Assembly (NCBI GenBank): GCA_025929855.1
Contig: JAICPK010000003.1
Span: forward strand, 1-15,920
Direction of reading: 5' to 3'
DNA length: 15,920 nt
DNA from: Nitrososphaera sp.
GTDB taxonomy: Archaea; Thermoproteota; Nitrososphaeria; Nitrososphaerales; Nitrososphaeraceae
Shown piece after piece: positions 6,217 through 12,568 of this stretch. The notes under the pieces were generated by a model. The model had not been told where the DNA came from and ran no database searches. It saw only the letters and a program-made list of their open reading frames with translations. The translations under genes and the position numbers were made by a program. Numbering within the stretch: the first letter of the stretch is position 1; each line of letters begins with the position of its first letter.

Positions 6217-7608
6217 ATGTCTTTCAGGATTGACAAAGATTCTCTTGGCGAAGTCAAAGTTCCCTATAACGCCTATTATGGTCCTTTTACAGCTCGTGCA
6301 ATCAATCAGTATAAGGTAACCGGCCAAAAGGCCCATATCAATCTGATAAGAGCGTATGTCATGATCAAGCGCTCAGCTGCGCTAGCAAACAATGACCTCA
6401 AGGCTCTTGACAGCGACAAGGCGCAGGCGATAGTACAGGCTTGCGATGAAATAATGACAGGCAAACTACTCGATGAATTCATGGTCGAGACAATTAACTC
6501 AGGCGCAGGAACTGCATTTAACATGAACACCAATGAAGTCATTGCAAATAGGGCGCTGGAGATCCTTGGCAAGACAAAGGGAGAATATGAAGTAGTTAGC
6601 CCAAACGACCATGTTAACATGTCGCAGTCAAGCAACGACACCTTCCCAACCGCCATGCATGTCGCGATCTTGCTCAACACCGGGGAGACGATCGCCTCGC
6701 TTGATAAATTGATTGCTTCCTTGCAAAGGAAGGCCGTTGAATTCGCCGGGCTTATCAAGGTTGGCCGGACTCACCTGATGGACGCAATTCCGGTTACACT
6801 TGGCGCCGAGTTCGAGCAGTATGCTTATTCGCTCAAGCAGGCAAGGGCAAGAATTGTTCAGGCAATGGATGGCCTAGGCTACGTTGCTCTTGGCGGCACT
6901 GCGGTCGGCACTGGTGCCAATACTCCAAAAGGCTACAGACAGCTTGTCATTGAATACCTATCAAAGGTTTCAGGGCTGGACTTGAAGCCCTCTGAGAATA
7001 TGTTCTACTCCCTTCAAAGCAAGTACGATGTAGCAAATTGTTCATCGGCACTTCGAAATCTTGCAATAGATCTCAACAAGATGGCAAATGATATCCGAAT
7101 GATGGCCTCTGGGCCGACGGCTGGATTTGCAGAAATTCTGATCCCGGCGGTCCATGCTGGCTCATCGATAATGCCGGGTAAAGTCAATCCGTCCTTGGCG
7201 GAATGTCTCAATATGATATGCTTTAACATAATAGGAAATGATGTTTCAGTTGCAATGGCAGCTCAGGCAGGTCAGTTTGAGTTGAATGTCATGCTACCAG
7301 GAATGCTTAGATGTGTACTTGATTCAACGGACATGCTAAAGAACTTCTTGCCGATATTTGCGGCCAACTTGATCGACGGTATTGAAGCAAACAAGGACCG
7401 GCTGGAATCATACATAGAGAAAAGTCCCGTGTTAGTCACATTGCTAAACCCTTATATTGGCTACCTAAAAGCAGCGGAAATATACAAGGAATCGCTTAAG
7501 ACCAACAAGAGCATTCGTGAGCTAGTTCTGGACAAAGGACTGATGACAAAGGAACAGATCGACAAGGTGTTGTCAAAGGAAAACATACTTGGTGGTGCTG
7601 CCGTCTAG
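6217..7608 (+). CDS. Class II fumarase/aspartase family lyase
   Basis: A 463-residue member of the superfamily that reversibly adds water (fumarase) or ammonia (aspartase) to fumarate. Substrate residues are in place: GAGTAFNMNTNE near 97, PNDHVNMSQSSND near 129-141, GRTHLMDAIP near 183-192, and the catalytic-serine loop AGSSIMPGKVNP (S316/S317, K322, N324). The markers conflict. NMNTNEVIANRALE, the KGEY segment and KAVEFAGLIKVGRTH are aspartase-like, while SQSSNDTFPTAMH and ALGGTAVGTG are fumarase-like. I therefore leave open fumarate hydratase (TCA cycle) versus aspartate ammonia-lyase. ATG 6217 precedes the conserved VPYNAYYG block at the expected distance. Its TAG overlaps the stop of the opposite membrane-protein gene. 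Confidence 0.92.
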   Translation: MSFRIDKDSLGEVKVPYNAYYGPFTARAINQYKVTGQKAHINLIRAYVMIKRSAALANNDLKALDSDKAQAIVQACDEIMTGKLLDEFMVETINSGAGTAFNMNTNEVIANRALEILGKTKGEYEVVSPNDHVNMSQSSNDTFPTAMHVAILLNTGETIASLDKLIASLQRKAVEFAGLIKVGRTHLMDAIPVTLGAEFEQYAYSLKQARARIVQAMDGLGYVALGGTAVGTGANTPKGYRQLVIEYLSKVSGLDLKPSENMFYSLQSKYDVANCSSALRNLAIDLNKMANDIRMMASGPTAGFAEILIPAVHAGSSIMPGKVNPSLAECLNMICFNIIGNDVSVAMAAQAGQFELNVMLPGMLRCVLDSTDMLKNFLPIFAANLIDGIEANKDRLESYIEKSPVLVTLLNPYIGYLKAAEIYKESLKTNKSIRELVLDKGLMTKEQIDKVLSKENILGGAAV

Positions 7609-7976
7609 TGCTTTTGGTTTTGAACAATGCCTTGGCGCGTTCTTACAAGCTGCAAAATGGTTGTGCCAATAAGTGCTCCCTGCAAGACATAACCACCAAT
7701 AATTAACATTAATGCATTCAATGGTTTTGAAAATGTTGTCATCATCTCCACGTGAGATGATGCAAGTGAATTCCCCACCATTATAATGATTGCAAGCGGG
7801 ATGCAGGCATATAGAGCCTTACGGAATCCCTTGTACGTCAGAAAAGCTAGCATAATGAACGATAGCTCAAGTGCTACAGCCCTATCAAGGAATTGTGGAG
7901 CGCCGAAGGGGATCGCGATTGCGCCTACTATGCTTATCACTACAAGCATAATGACCACAGGAAGAATAGATGGCAT
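7605..7976 (-). CDS. Small four-helix membrane protein, function unknown
   Basis: A 123-residue hydrophobic protein. Four membrane segments are visible: about 3-22 (ILPVVIMLVVISIVGAIAI), 34-49 (around ALELSFIMLAFLTY), 55-72 (LYACIPLAIIIMVGNSLA) and 89-110 (LMLIIGGYVLQGALIGTTIL), with a basic tail (RTRQGIVQNQKH) that is likely cytoplasmic. No catalytic or transport signature is apparent. The start is ATG 7976 or GTG 7982; an in-frame stop lies upstream. It is divergent from the alcohol dehydrogenase (93 bases) and meets the lyase gene tail to tail, the two TAG stops sharing CTAG. Confidence 0.75.
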   Translation of the reverse strand: MPSILPVVIMLVVISIVGAIAIPFGAPQFLDRAVALELSFIMLAFLTYKGFRKALYACIPLAIIIMVGNSLASSHVEMMTTFSKPLNALMLIIGGYVLQGALIGTTILQLVRTRQGIVQNQKH

Positions 7977-8037
7977 AGTCACGACAACAACGTCATACCT
8001 TCTCTGTCAAAATTTGAATTAAAGCTTTTTTGCTAAC

Positions 8038-8046
8038 TATTAATAA
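8038..8046 (+). promoter_or_regulatory. TATA-like box of the alcohol dehydrogenase gene
   Basis: ATTAATAAC is centred about 28 bases before ATG 8070, consistent with a nearly leaderless transcript. It lies in the 93-base divergent spacer shared with the membrane-protein gene. Confidence 0.4.
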
Positions 8047-8069
8047 CGATCTTTAATACCTCACAGGAT

Positions 8070-9122
8070 ATGAAGGCTGCACGGATAATAAAGACGAAGG
8101 AGCCCCTTCAAATCAAGGATGTCAACATTCCAAAGCCAAAGGGCGATCAAGTTCTTTTAAAGGTTGAAAGTGCAGGTGTATGCCATAGTGATCTACATCT
8201 GTGGGAAGGCGGATATGCTGGCCCGCAGGGTGTGTTTATGAAGGTTGAAGACCGTGGTGTAAAGTTCCCTCTTACACCGGGCCATGAGGTTGCCGGCATG
8301 ATAGATGAAATGGGCGAATCAGTCACAGGTTTTTCCAAAGCCGATAGAGTGCTAGTCTATCCTTGGATAGGTGAGGGTACATGCCCCGCATGTCGCGTCG
8401 GCGAAGAAAATATTTGTGATGGTCCAAGAAGCCTTGGAATATACCAAGACGGTGGATATTCAGAAATGGTTCTTGTCCCAAGCTACAAATATCTAGTCAA
8501 GCTACACGGGCTCGATCTAAACTCTTCTGCATCACTTGCCTGCTCCGGCCTGACAGCATATACAGCTGTCAAGAAGGCAGAGTCGCATCCAGGTCAAATG
8601 GTTGTCGTAGTCGGAGCCGGAGGCCTTGGACTAATGGCAGTGCAGCTTACCAAGGCAACAACAAATGCACGAATAGCCATTGTGGACATTGATGAGAAGA
8701 AACTTGCAGAGGCAAAGAGACTAGGAGCCGACGAAATTATCAATTCAGCAGCTGGCGACCCAGTCAAAGGGGTCAAGGAAGTTACTGACGGCCTTGGTGC
8801 TGAAACAGTCATTGACTTTGTTAACAATGGCAAGACGGCACCAAACTCGATAAACATGTTGAGGAAGAGGGGTCGGCTTGTGATGGTAGGGTTGTTTGGC
8901 GGATCACTAGAGCTGAACCTTCCACTTGTTCCACTGCGGGCATTTACATTGACAGGTGCTTATACCGGCAAGTTCGCTGACCTAGTGGAACTGGTCGCAT
9001 TGGCTAGGATGAACAAGATCCAATCATTAGTGTCTAGAAAATTTACACTGGATCAAGCAAACACCGCACTTGAGGAGCTCAAGGCAGGTAAGATTATTGG
9101 AAGGTCAGTAATCAACCCTTAG
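8070..9122 (+). CDS. Zinc-dependent NAD(P) alcohol dehydrogenase
   Basis: A 350-residue medium-chain dehydrogenase interconverting alcohols and aldehydes. Catalytic zinc ligands are C38 (GVCHSD), H72-E73 (PGHE) and C158 (LACSG). Structural zinc ligands are E102, C105, C108 and C116 (GEGTCPACRVGEENIC), with glutamate replacing the first cysteine as in Sulfolobus-type archaeal enzymes. The nucleotide motif is GAGGLG (182-187), and an acidic residue after beta-2 (IVDIDEKK, D206) suggests NAD over NADP. An insert around VFMKVEDRGVKFP also matches the Sulfolobus ADH layout. The physiological substrate is not visible. In ammonia-oxidising archaea this family has been considered for semialdehyde reduction in the 3-hydroxypropionate/4-hydroxybutyrate cycle, which I offer only as a possibility. 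Confidence 0.93.
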   Translation: MKAARIIKTKEPLQIKDVNIPKPKGDQVLLKVESAGVCHSDLHLWEGGYAGPQGVFMKVEDRGVKFPLTPGHEVAGMIDEMGESVTGFSKADRVLVYPWIGEGTCPACRVGEENICDGPRSLGIYQDGGYSEMVLVPSYKYLVKLHGLDLNSSASLACSGLTAYTAVKKAESHPGQMVVVVGAGGLGLMAVQLTKATTNARIAIVDIDEKKLAEAKRLGADEIINSAAGDPVKGVKEVTDGLGAETVIDFVNNGKTAPNSINMLRKRGRLVMVGLFGGSLELNLPLVPLRAFTLTGAYTGKFADLVELVALARMNKIQSLVSRKFTLDQANTALEELKAGKIIGRSVINP

Positions 9123-9182
9123 CTGATAGTAAGTTGTTGTCCTTATGCTTTGGAAGACATCCTCTCTTTCTATACCTTACTA

Positions 9183-9201
9183 CTTTAGATATATTCTAAA
9201 G
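9183..9201. repeat. Perfect inverted repeat after the alcohol dehydrogenase
   Basis: CTTTAGA (9183-9189) and TCTAAAG (9195-9201) flank TATAT, 60 bases after the dehydrogenase stop and 140 bases before the next start. It could be an operator-like palindrome or, as RNA, a seven-base-pair 3' hairpin; no long T tract follows immediately. Apart from this, the 218-base spacer holds only AT-rich sequence and the promoter at 9313. Confidence 0.5.
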
Positions 9202-9312
9202 CAGTTACTGTAGTGCTAGCCATAGACTCTAGAGGAGCTAAAACTGTTAGCATAATATTGTTTTTTATTCTAGTTGATTATAATATAGTACTCTTTAATG
9301 ATTTCTGAAGTC

Positions 9313-9320
9313 TTATAAAG
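9313..9320 (+). promoter_or_regulatory. TATA box of the acidic coiled-coil protein gene
   Basis: TTATAAAG is centred 25 bases before GTG 9341, which predicts transcription starting at the start codon. This is one of the clearest leaderless promoters here. Confidence 0.65.
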
Positions 9321-9340
9321 TTTAAGAACCTAAAATTATC

Positions 9341-9847
9341 GTGACAAGCGAGGATAAAACTAATACTTATGACGAGACGGTGAGCAGGACAACTTCAGAA
9401 CCCACAGCTGATGTCACAGTTACTGAAGAGAGAGCCATAACGACTGTACCAGCCAGTGATGTTGAGACATATGAAGTACAGTCTGAAGCAGCAACATCGG
9501 AGGAAGAGTCAGTCTCTACAAAAGCCAGAGAGGCTGGAAGATCGCTCAAAGATCTCATTTACTCGCTAGGCAGAAAGACCAAGGAAGTGACTGAAGAAAA
9601 AGCACGAGAGCTTAAAGCGCAATCAGTTGATGTTAGCACTAAAACAGATGCACAAGACATTCAGCACTTGGGCGAGGATGTTGAAAAACTGATCACGGTC
9701 TTTGAAGATACAATGACGGAGATCCGCAAAGAGCCATATGATGAGCAGGAAAAACTGCTTGTGGGCTACAAGAAGCTGCTAGAGGAGCAGATTAATGTCA
9801 TTAATGCAAGGATGTCAATGGCTAAGCGCCTGAAGCCAGGTGCCTAA
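9341..9847 (+). CDS. Acidic hypothetical protein with helical C-terminus
   Basis: A 168-residue protein starting at GTG 9341, supported by the TATA spacing. Residues 1-60 are low-complexity, rich in Thr, Ser, Glu and Val and probably disordered. From about 61 (KAREAGRSLKDLIYSLGRKTKEV) to the end the sequence is charged and helical, with hydrophobic spacing suiting a coiled coil (LGEDVEKLITVFEDTMTEI, LLVGYKKLLEEQINVI). There is no signal peptide, membrane segment or catalytic motif. I recognise no family; a structural or adaptor role is only a guess. It is convergent with the aldehyde dehydrogenase (20 bases between stops). Confidence 0.78.
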   Translation: MTSEDKTNTYDETVSRTTSEPTADVTVTEERAITTVPASDVETYEVQSEAATSEEESVSTKAREAGRSLKDLIYSLGRKTKEVTEEKARELKAQSVDVSTKTDAQDIQHLGEDVEKLITVFEDTMTEIRKEPYDEQEKLLVGYKKLLEEQINVINARMSMAKRLKPGA

Positions 9848-9867
9848 CTGAAAGAGTTCCACTACCT

Positions 9868-11259
9868 CTACTCTACCAGCAGTTTGCTTGTAATATCCTT
9901 TACTACCACAGATTTAACATTGACAAACTCCTTGATGCCAAACTCGGAAAGCTCCCTCCCAATGCCAGACTTCTTGACACCACCAAAGGGTAAGCGGGGA
10001 TCAGACTTTACCATTTCATTTACTGACACTATGCCACTTTCAACCTGATGCGCCAGACGTATACCTCGATCGATGTTGTTTGTCCATATGCTTGCCCCAA
10101 GTCCAAATTCAGAATTGTTCGCTTCCCGTATAGCTTCTTCTTCGTTGTTAACCACTATAATTGGGGCTGCCGGACCAAAGACTTCTTCCCTCACGACTTC
10201 CATGCGATGGTTCACATTCGAGATTATAGTGGGCTCATAAAAGAAGCCCTCCCTATTGATAGGCCTGCCACCGGTTAGCACCCTGCCGCCTTTGTACTTT
10301 GCATCATCCACCTGCTTGGCAAGTGCCTGCCTCTGGCTATCTCTAACAAGGGGGCCTACGGTGGTCTTAGAGTCGAGGGGGTCGCCAGTCACTTCTGCTT
10401 GCGTATTTTCTACAAACAGCGTTGTAAACTTGTCTGCAACCTCCTTTACTACGATAAAGCGCTTGGCAGCTATGCAGCTTTGACCTGTGTTTAGCAACCT
10501 CGACTGTGTTGCCATGTAGGCAGTCTGGCTAAGATCCGCATCTTCGAGCACGATAAAAGGGTCGCTACCGCCAAGCTCTAGTACGAACTTTTTGAGATCC
10601 TGAGAAGCAAGCTCTGCCACTCGCCTGCCAGTATTGACGCTTCCAGTAACAGAAACTGCGTCAATGTTTGACTGCACTAGTGCCTCACCGGCCCGATAAT
10701 CTCCTACTACTGCTTGGAATATGTTTTCCGGAAAGCCAGCATCCATGAATGCCTGCTCTATTTTTATTGCACTGCCAAGGCAGATGCTCGAGTGCTTTAA
10801 AATACCCACATTGCCAGCCGTCAGCGCTGGTACTGCAAACCTCATAACCTGCCAGAATGGAAAATTCCATGGCATGATACATGCCACAACTCCGAGCGGC
10901 TCAAATGATACGAAGCTCTTGCGAAATTCAGTCGGTATTATTTCATCACGCAAGAATGCTTCTGCGTGTTCGGCATAATAGTCGCAAACCCAGGCACATT
11001 TTTCGATTTCTGCTAAGGATTGCCTGATCGGCTTACCCATTTCTTCCGTGACCAGTCTTGCGTATTCCTCTCTATTTTTCCTCATTACTCTTCCAAGTCT
11101 ACGCATATATTCCGCGCGCTCTACAATATCCAGCTTCTTCCACTTGGCAAATGCTTCTCTAGCAGCCTTGACCTTCCTGCTGACCTCATCAGCGTTTATG
11201 TTTTCATAGGTCGCAAGTACCTTACCGGTGGCAGGGTTGATAGTTTCAATCTTAGACAT
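9868..11259 (-). CDS. Aldehyde dehydrogenase, succinate-semialdehyde dehydrogenase type
   Basis: A 463-residue NAD(P)-dependent enzyme oxidising an aldehyde, likely succinate semialdehyde, to the acid. It begins INPATGKVLATYENI; PWNFPFWQ gives oxyanion residue N132; ILKHS gives cofactor-binding K155; LELGGSDPF gives base E228; NTGQSCIAAKRF gives nucleophile C262. EEVFGPAAPI and LPFGGVKKSGIGRE complete the pattern. Retention of E228 argues for a hydrolytic rather than CoA-acylating enzyme, so I would not call it succinyl-CoA reductase without assay. The frame extends to a TTG at 11328, but that would run into the tRNA gene; ATG 11259 follows a TATA-like box by the right distance and matches the family start. 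It lies only 45 bases after the tRNA. Confidence 0.92.
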   Translation of the reverse strand: MSKIETINPATGKVLATYENINADEVSRKVKAAREAFAKWKKLDIVERAEYMRRLGRVMRKNREEYARLVTEEMGKPIRQSLAEIEKCAWVCDYYAEHAEAFLRDEIIPTEFRKSFVSFEPLGVVACIMPWNFPFWQVMRFAVPALTAGNVGILKHSSICLGSAIKIEQAFMDAGFPENIFQAVVGDYRAGEALVQSNIDAVSVTGSVNTGRRVAELASQDLKKFVLELGGSDPFIVLEDADLSQTAYMATQSRLLNTGQSCIAAKRFIVVKEVADKFTTLFVENTQAEVTGDPLDSKTTVGPLVRDSQRQALAKQVDDAKYKGGRVLTGGRPINREGFFYEPTIISNVNHRMEVVREEVFGPAAPIIVVNNEEEAIREANNSEFGLGASIWTNNIDRGIRLAHQVESGIVSVNEMVKSDPRLPFGGVKKSGIGRELSEFGIKEFVNVKSVVVKDITSKLLVE

Positions 11260-11284
11260 GCGAAACAAAGCTTGTACTTCCGGA

Positions 11285-11298
11285 CATAAGAAATTATG
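11285..11298 (-). promoter_or_regulatory. TATA-like box of the aldehyde dehydrogenase gene
   Basis: CATAATTTCTTATG on the minus strand, centred about 32 bases before ATG 11259 and just downstream of the tRNA 3' end. It implies transcription independent of the tRNA, with a leader of a few bases. Confidence 0.4.
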
Positions 11299-11318
11299 CG
11301 TGTATCCCGCGGGCAGGA

Positions 11319-11347
11319 TTTGCTCCAAATGGTTTCTTGACCAGTTG
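11319..11347 (-). other. Probable 29-base tRNA intron in the T-loop (position 59/60)
   Basis: Excising 29 bases restores a seven-base T-loop between perfectly paired GCAGG and CCTGC. Because AAA occurs at both boundaries, the exact cut could lie anywhere from 56/57 to 59/60 with the same product. Around it, CTC(AAA) in the exon faces GGAG in the intron and TGGT pairs with ACCA inside, resembling a relaxed bulge-helix-bulge. Noncanonical T-loop introns at this position are known from Thermoproteales tRNAs. Confidence 0.7.
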
Positions 11348-11369
11348 TTTGAGCCTGCGACTCTTCGGT

Positions 11370-11430
11370 CACTGCCTTATTGTATGCCCGATAGGCTGCT
11401 TCACGTGGTCAGCTACTGAGAAGCCAACAT
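11370..11430 (-). other. 61-base canonical tRNA intron (position 37/38)
   Basis: It lies directly after G37, the standard archaeal intron site. The exon CTGT (positions 32-35) can pair with GCAG near the intron end, leaving bulges AGA (5') and TGA (3') of three bases each: the bulge-helix-bulge cut by the archaeal splicing endonuclease. Confidence 0.75.
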
Positions 11431-11490
11431 CTACAGCCGAAAGCTCTACCAGGCTGAGCTACCGCGGGACATTTCCGTTTTCTGCAAGAA

Positions 11491-11500
11491 TGCTATATAA
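11491..11500 (-). promoter_or_regulatory. TATA box of the tRNA-Tyr gene
   Basis: TTATATAGCA on the minus strand, centred about 27 bases before the first tRNA base at 11468, so the transcript should start at or next to the mature 5' end. It lies between the HemB-like stop and the tRNA. Confidence 0.6.
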
Positions 11501-11508
11501 TTGTGGCG

Positions 11509-12462
11509 TCAGAGATATTTGGCAACATCCAGGACAAAATAAGAGATGATTTTGTCAGCACCAGCCCTCTTTATTGAGGCAATAGAATGAACCTTCCATT
11601 CCTCTTCATTGATCCATCCCTGCATTGCAGCCGCCTTTATGAGTGCATACTCACCACTGACATTCTGCACTGCTACTGGATAATTGAATCTATTCTTTAC
11701 CATCCTGACAAGATCAAGGTACATAAGAGCAGGTTTTATCATGACCATGTCTGCTCCTTCGTTAATGTCAGTTTCTATTTCCCGCAGGGCAAGTCTTGAA
11801 TTAGAATATGATACCTGATACGATGATTTATCTAGCCGAGTAGTAATTTTTGCGTAAGCTGCTGATCGAAAAGGTGTATAAAGGGATGACGCATGTTTGG
11901 CAGAGAAGGATAGTACTGATGCATCAAGCTTGCGACTATGAAGTTCTCTCTTCACCGCATAAACCTGCCCGTCCATCATGGCAGAAGGCGCAACTACGTC
12001 TGCGCCAGCTTCTGCATGGCTCGCCGCAATCTTCGCTAGGATTTTTAGAGTAGCGTCATTGTCTACCCTGCCGCCATTGTTGACTATGCCGCAGTGTCCT
12101 GTCAAGTTGTACTGGCAAATACAAACATCAGTTGCAATATTCATTGCATCTCCAAAGGATGACTTGATTTCCCTTACTGCATCCTGAACAATGCCCTTTC
12201 TGTCAAAAGCAGACGAGCCAATCGGATCCCTGCTCTTTGGTATGCCAAAGATAATTATAGATGAGATGCCACTATCAGCGATTGATTGGACATACTGTGA
12301 GATCCTTTGAATAGGCGTCACGGCTATACCCGGCATTGATTTTATCAGCCTTTGACTATTAGAAACAAATACAGGAAATACAAGGTGACTTTTGCGGAGG
12401 CCTGAGGAGGCAAATATTGCCTTGTAACTTTCGTTGTCGCTGCACGCATTTTGCCCCTGCAA
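11509..12462 (-). CDS. hemB: Divergent porphobilinogen synthase (ALA dehydratase)
   Basis: HemB condenses two 5-aminolevulinate molecules into porphobilinogen for heme, cobalamin and other tetrapyrroles. In this 317-residue protein, DVCICQYNLTGHCGIV supplies the three zinc cysteines (C114, C116, C124). The Schiff-base lysines are K189 (FSAKHAS) and K243 (VMIKPALMYLD), with R199 (TPFR), S269 (VSGEY) and Y308 (ISYF) for substrate carboxylates. Oddities: the usual RLRR-type N-terminal arm is absent, the glycine-rich segment after PFRxAA is altered, and the arginine of GDRxxYQ appears as lysine (LDKSSYQ, K212). The only start after the upstream stop is TTG 12462, about 12 bases below the expected transcription start. 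It is not next to other hem genes, so it may be the only HemB or a diverged paralogue. Confidence 0.82.
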   Translation of the reverse strand: MQGQNACSDNESYKAIFASSGLRKSHLVFPVFVSNSQRLIKSMPGIAVTPIQRISQYVQSIADSGISSIIIFGIPKSRDPIGSSAFDRKGIVQDAVREIKSSFGDAMNIATDVCICQYNLTGHCGIVNNGGRVDNDATLKILAKIAASHAEAGADVVAPSAMMDGQVYAVKRELHSRKLDASVLSFSAKHASSLYTPFRSAAYAKITTRLDKSSYQVSYSNSRLALREIETDINEGADMVMIKPALMYLDLVRMVKNRFNYPVAVQNVSGEYALIKAAAMQGWINEEEWKVHSIASIKRAGADKIISYFVLDVAKYL

Positions 12463-12494
12463 AAGGTATCCTCACTGCTTGGCAAGCGACCTAT

Positions 12495-12507
12495 GGATAT
12501 ATGTTTT
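12495..12507 (-). promoter_or_regulatory. TATA box of the HemB-like gene
   Basis: AAAACATATATCC on the minus strand, centred about 38 bases before TTG 12462. It lies in the 106-base divergent spacer and could in principle also serve the glycosyltransferase on the other strand. Confidence 0.4.
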
Positions 12508-12551
12508 CACAGTAGCACCACTAATCAATCACAAAACTCAAATGACATCTA

Positions 12552-12558
12552 GAGGAGG
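12552..12558 (+). promoter_or_regulatory. Strong Shine-Dalgarno of the glycosyltransferase gene
   Basis: GAGGAGG ends ten bases before ATG 12569. It is the strongest such site in the window and implies a 5' leader, unlike the mostly leaderless neighbours. Confidence 0.6.
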
Positions 12559-12568
12559 AAGCTGATAT

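Larger units (their letters stand above)
11305..11468 (-). tRNA. tRNA-Tyr(GUA) with two probable introns
   Basis: Read on the minus strand. The acceptor arms CCCGCGG (11468-11462) and CCGCGGG (11312-11306) pair over seven bases. The D arm is GCTC-AGCCTGGTA-GAGC. Anticodon stem TTCGG pairs with CCGAA (11368-11364) once a 61-base insert after G37 (11430-11370) is removed; the anticodon is GTA, with T33 present. The variable loop is GAGTC; T stem GCAGG (11358-11354) pairs with CCTGC (11317-11313). Between them are 36 bases, so a second insert of 29 bases must leave for a seven-base loop, CTCAAAT. The mature RNA is 74 bases with C1-G72 and A73, the archaeal tyrosine identity set; G15-C48 is also kept. 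CCA is not encoded. Position 54 is C where T is nearly universal. Confidence 0.85.

Noticed and set aside
11260..11328. 23-residue N-terminal extension of the aldehyde dehydrogenase from TTG 11328
   Set aside because: It would place the start inside the tRNA gene and upstream of the likely TATA box; the family start matches ATG 11259.
11337..11549. Open frame on the + strand across the tRNA-Tyr gene
   Set aside because: It lies over the tRNA and its introns on the opposite strand and has no protein-like features.
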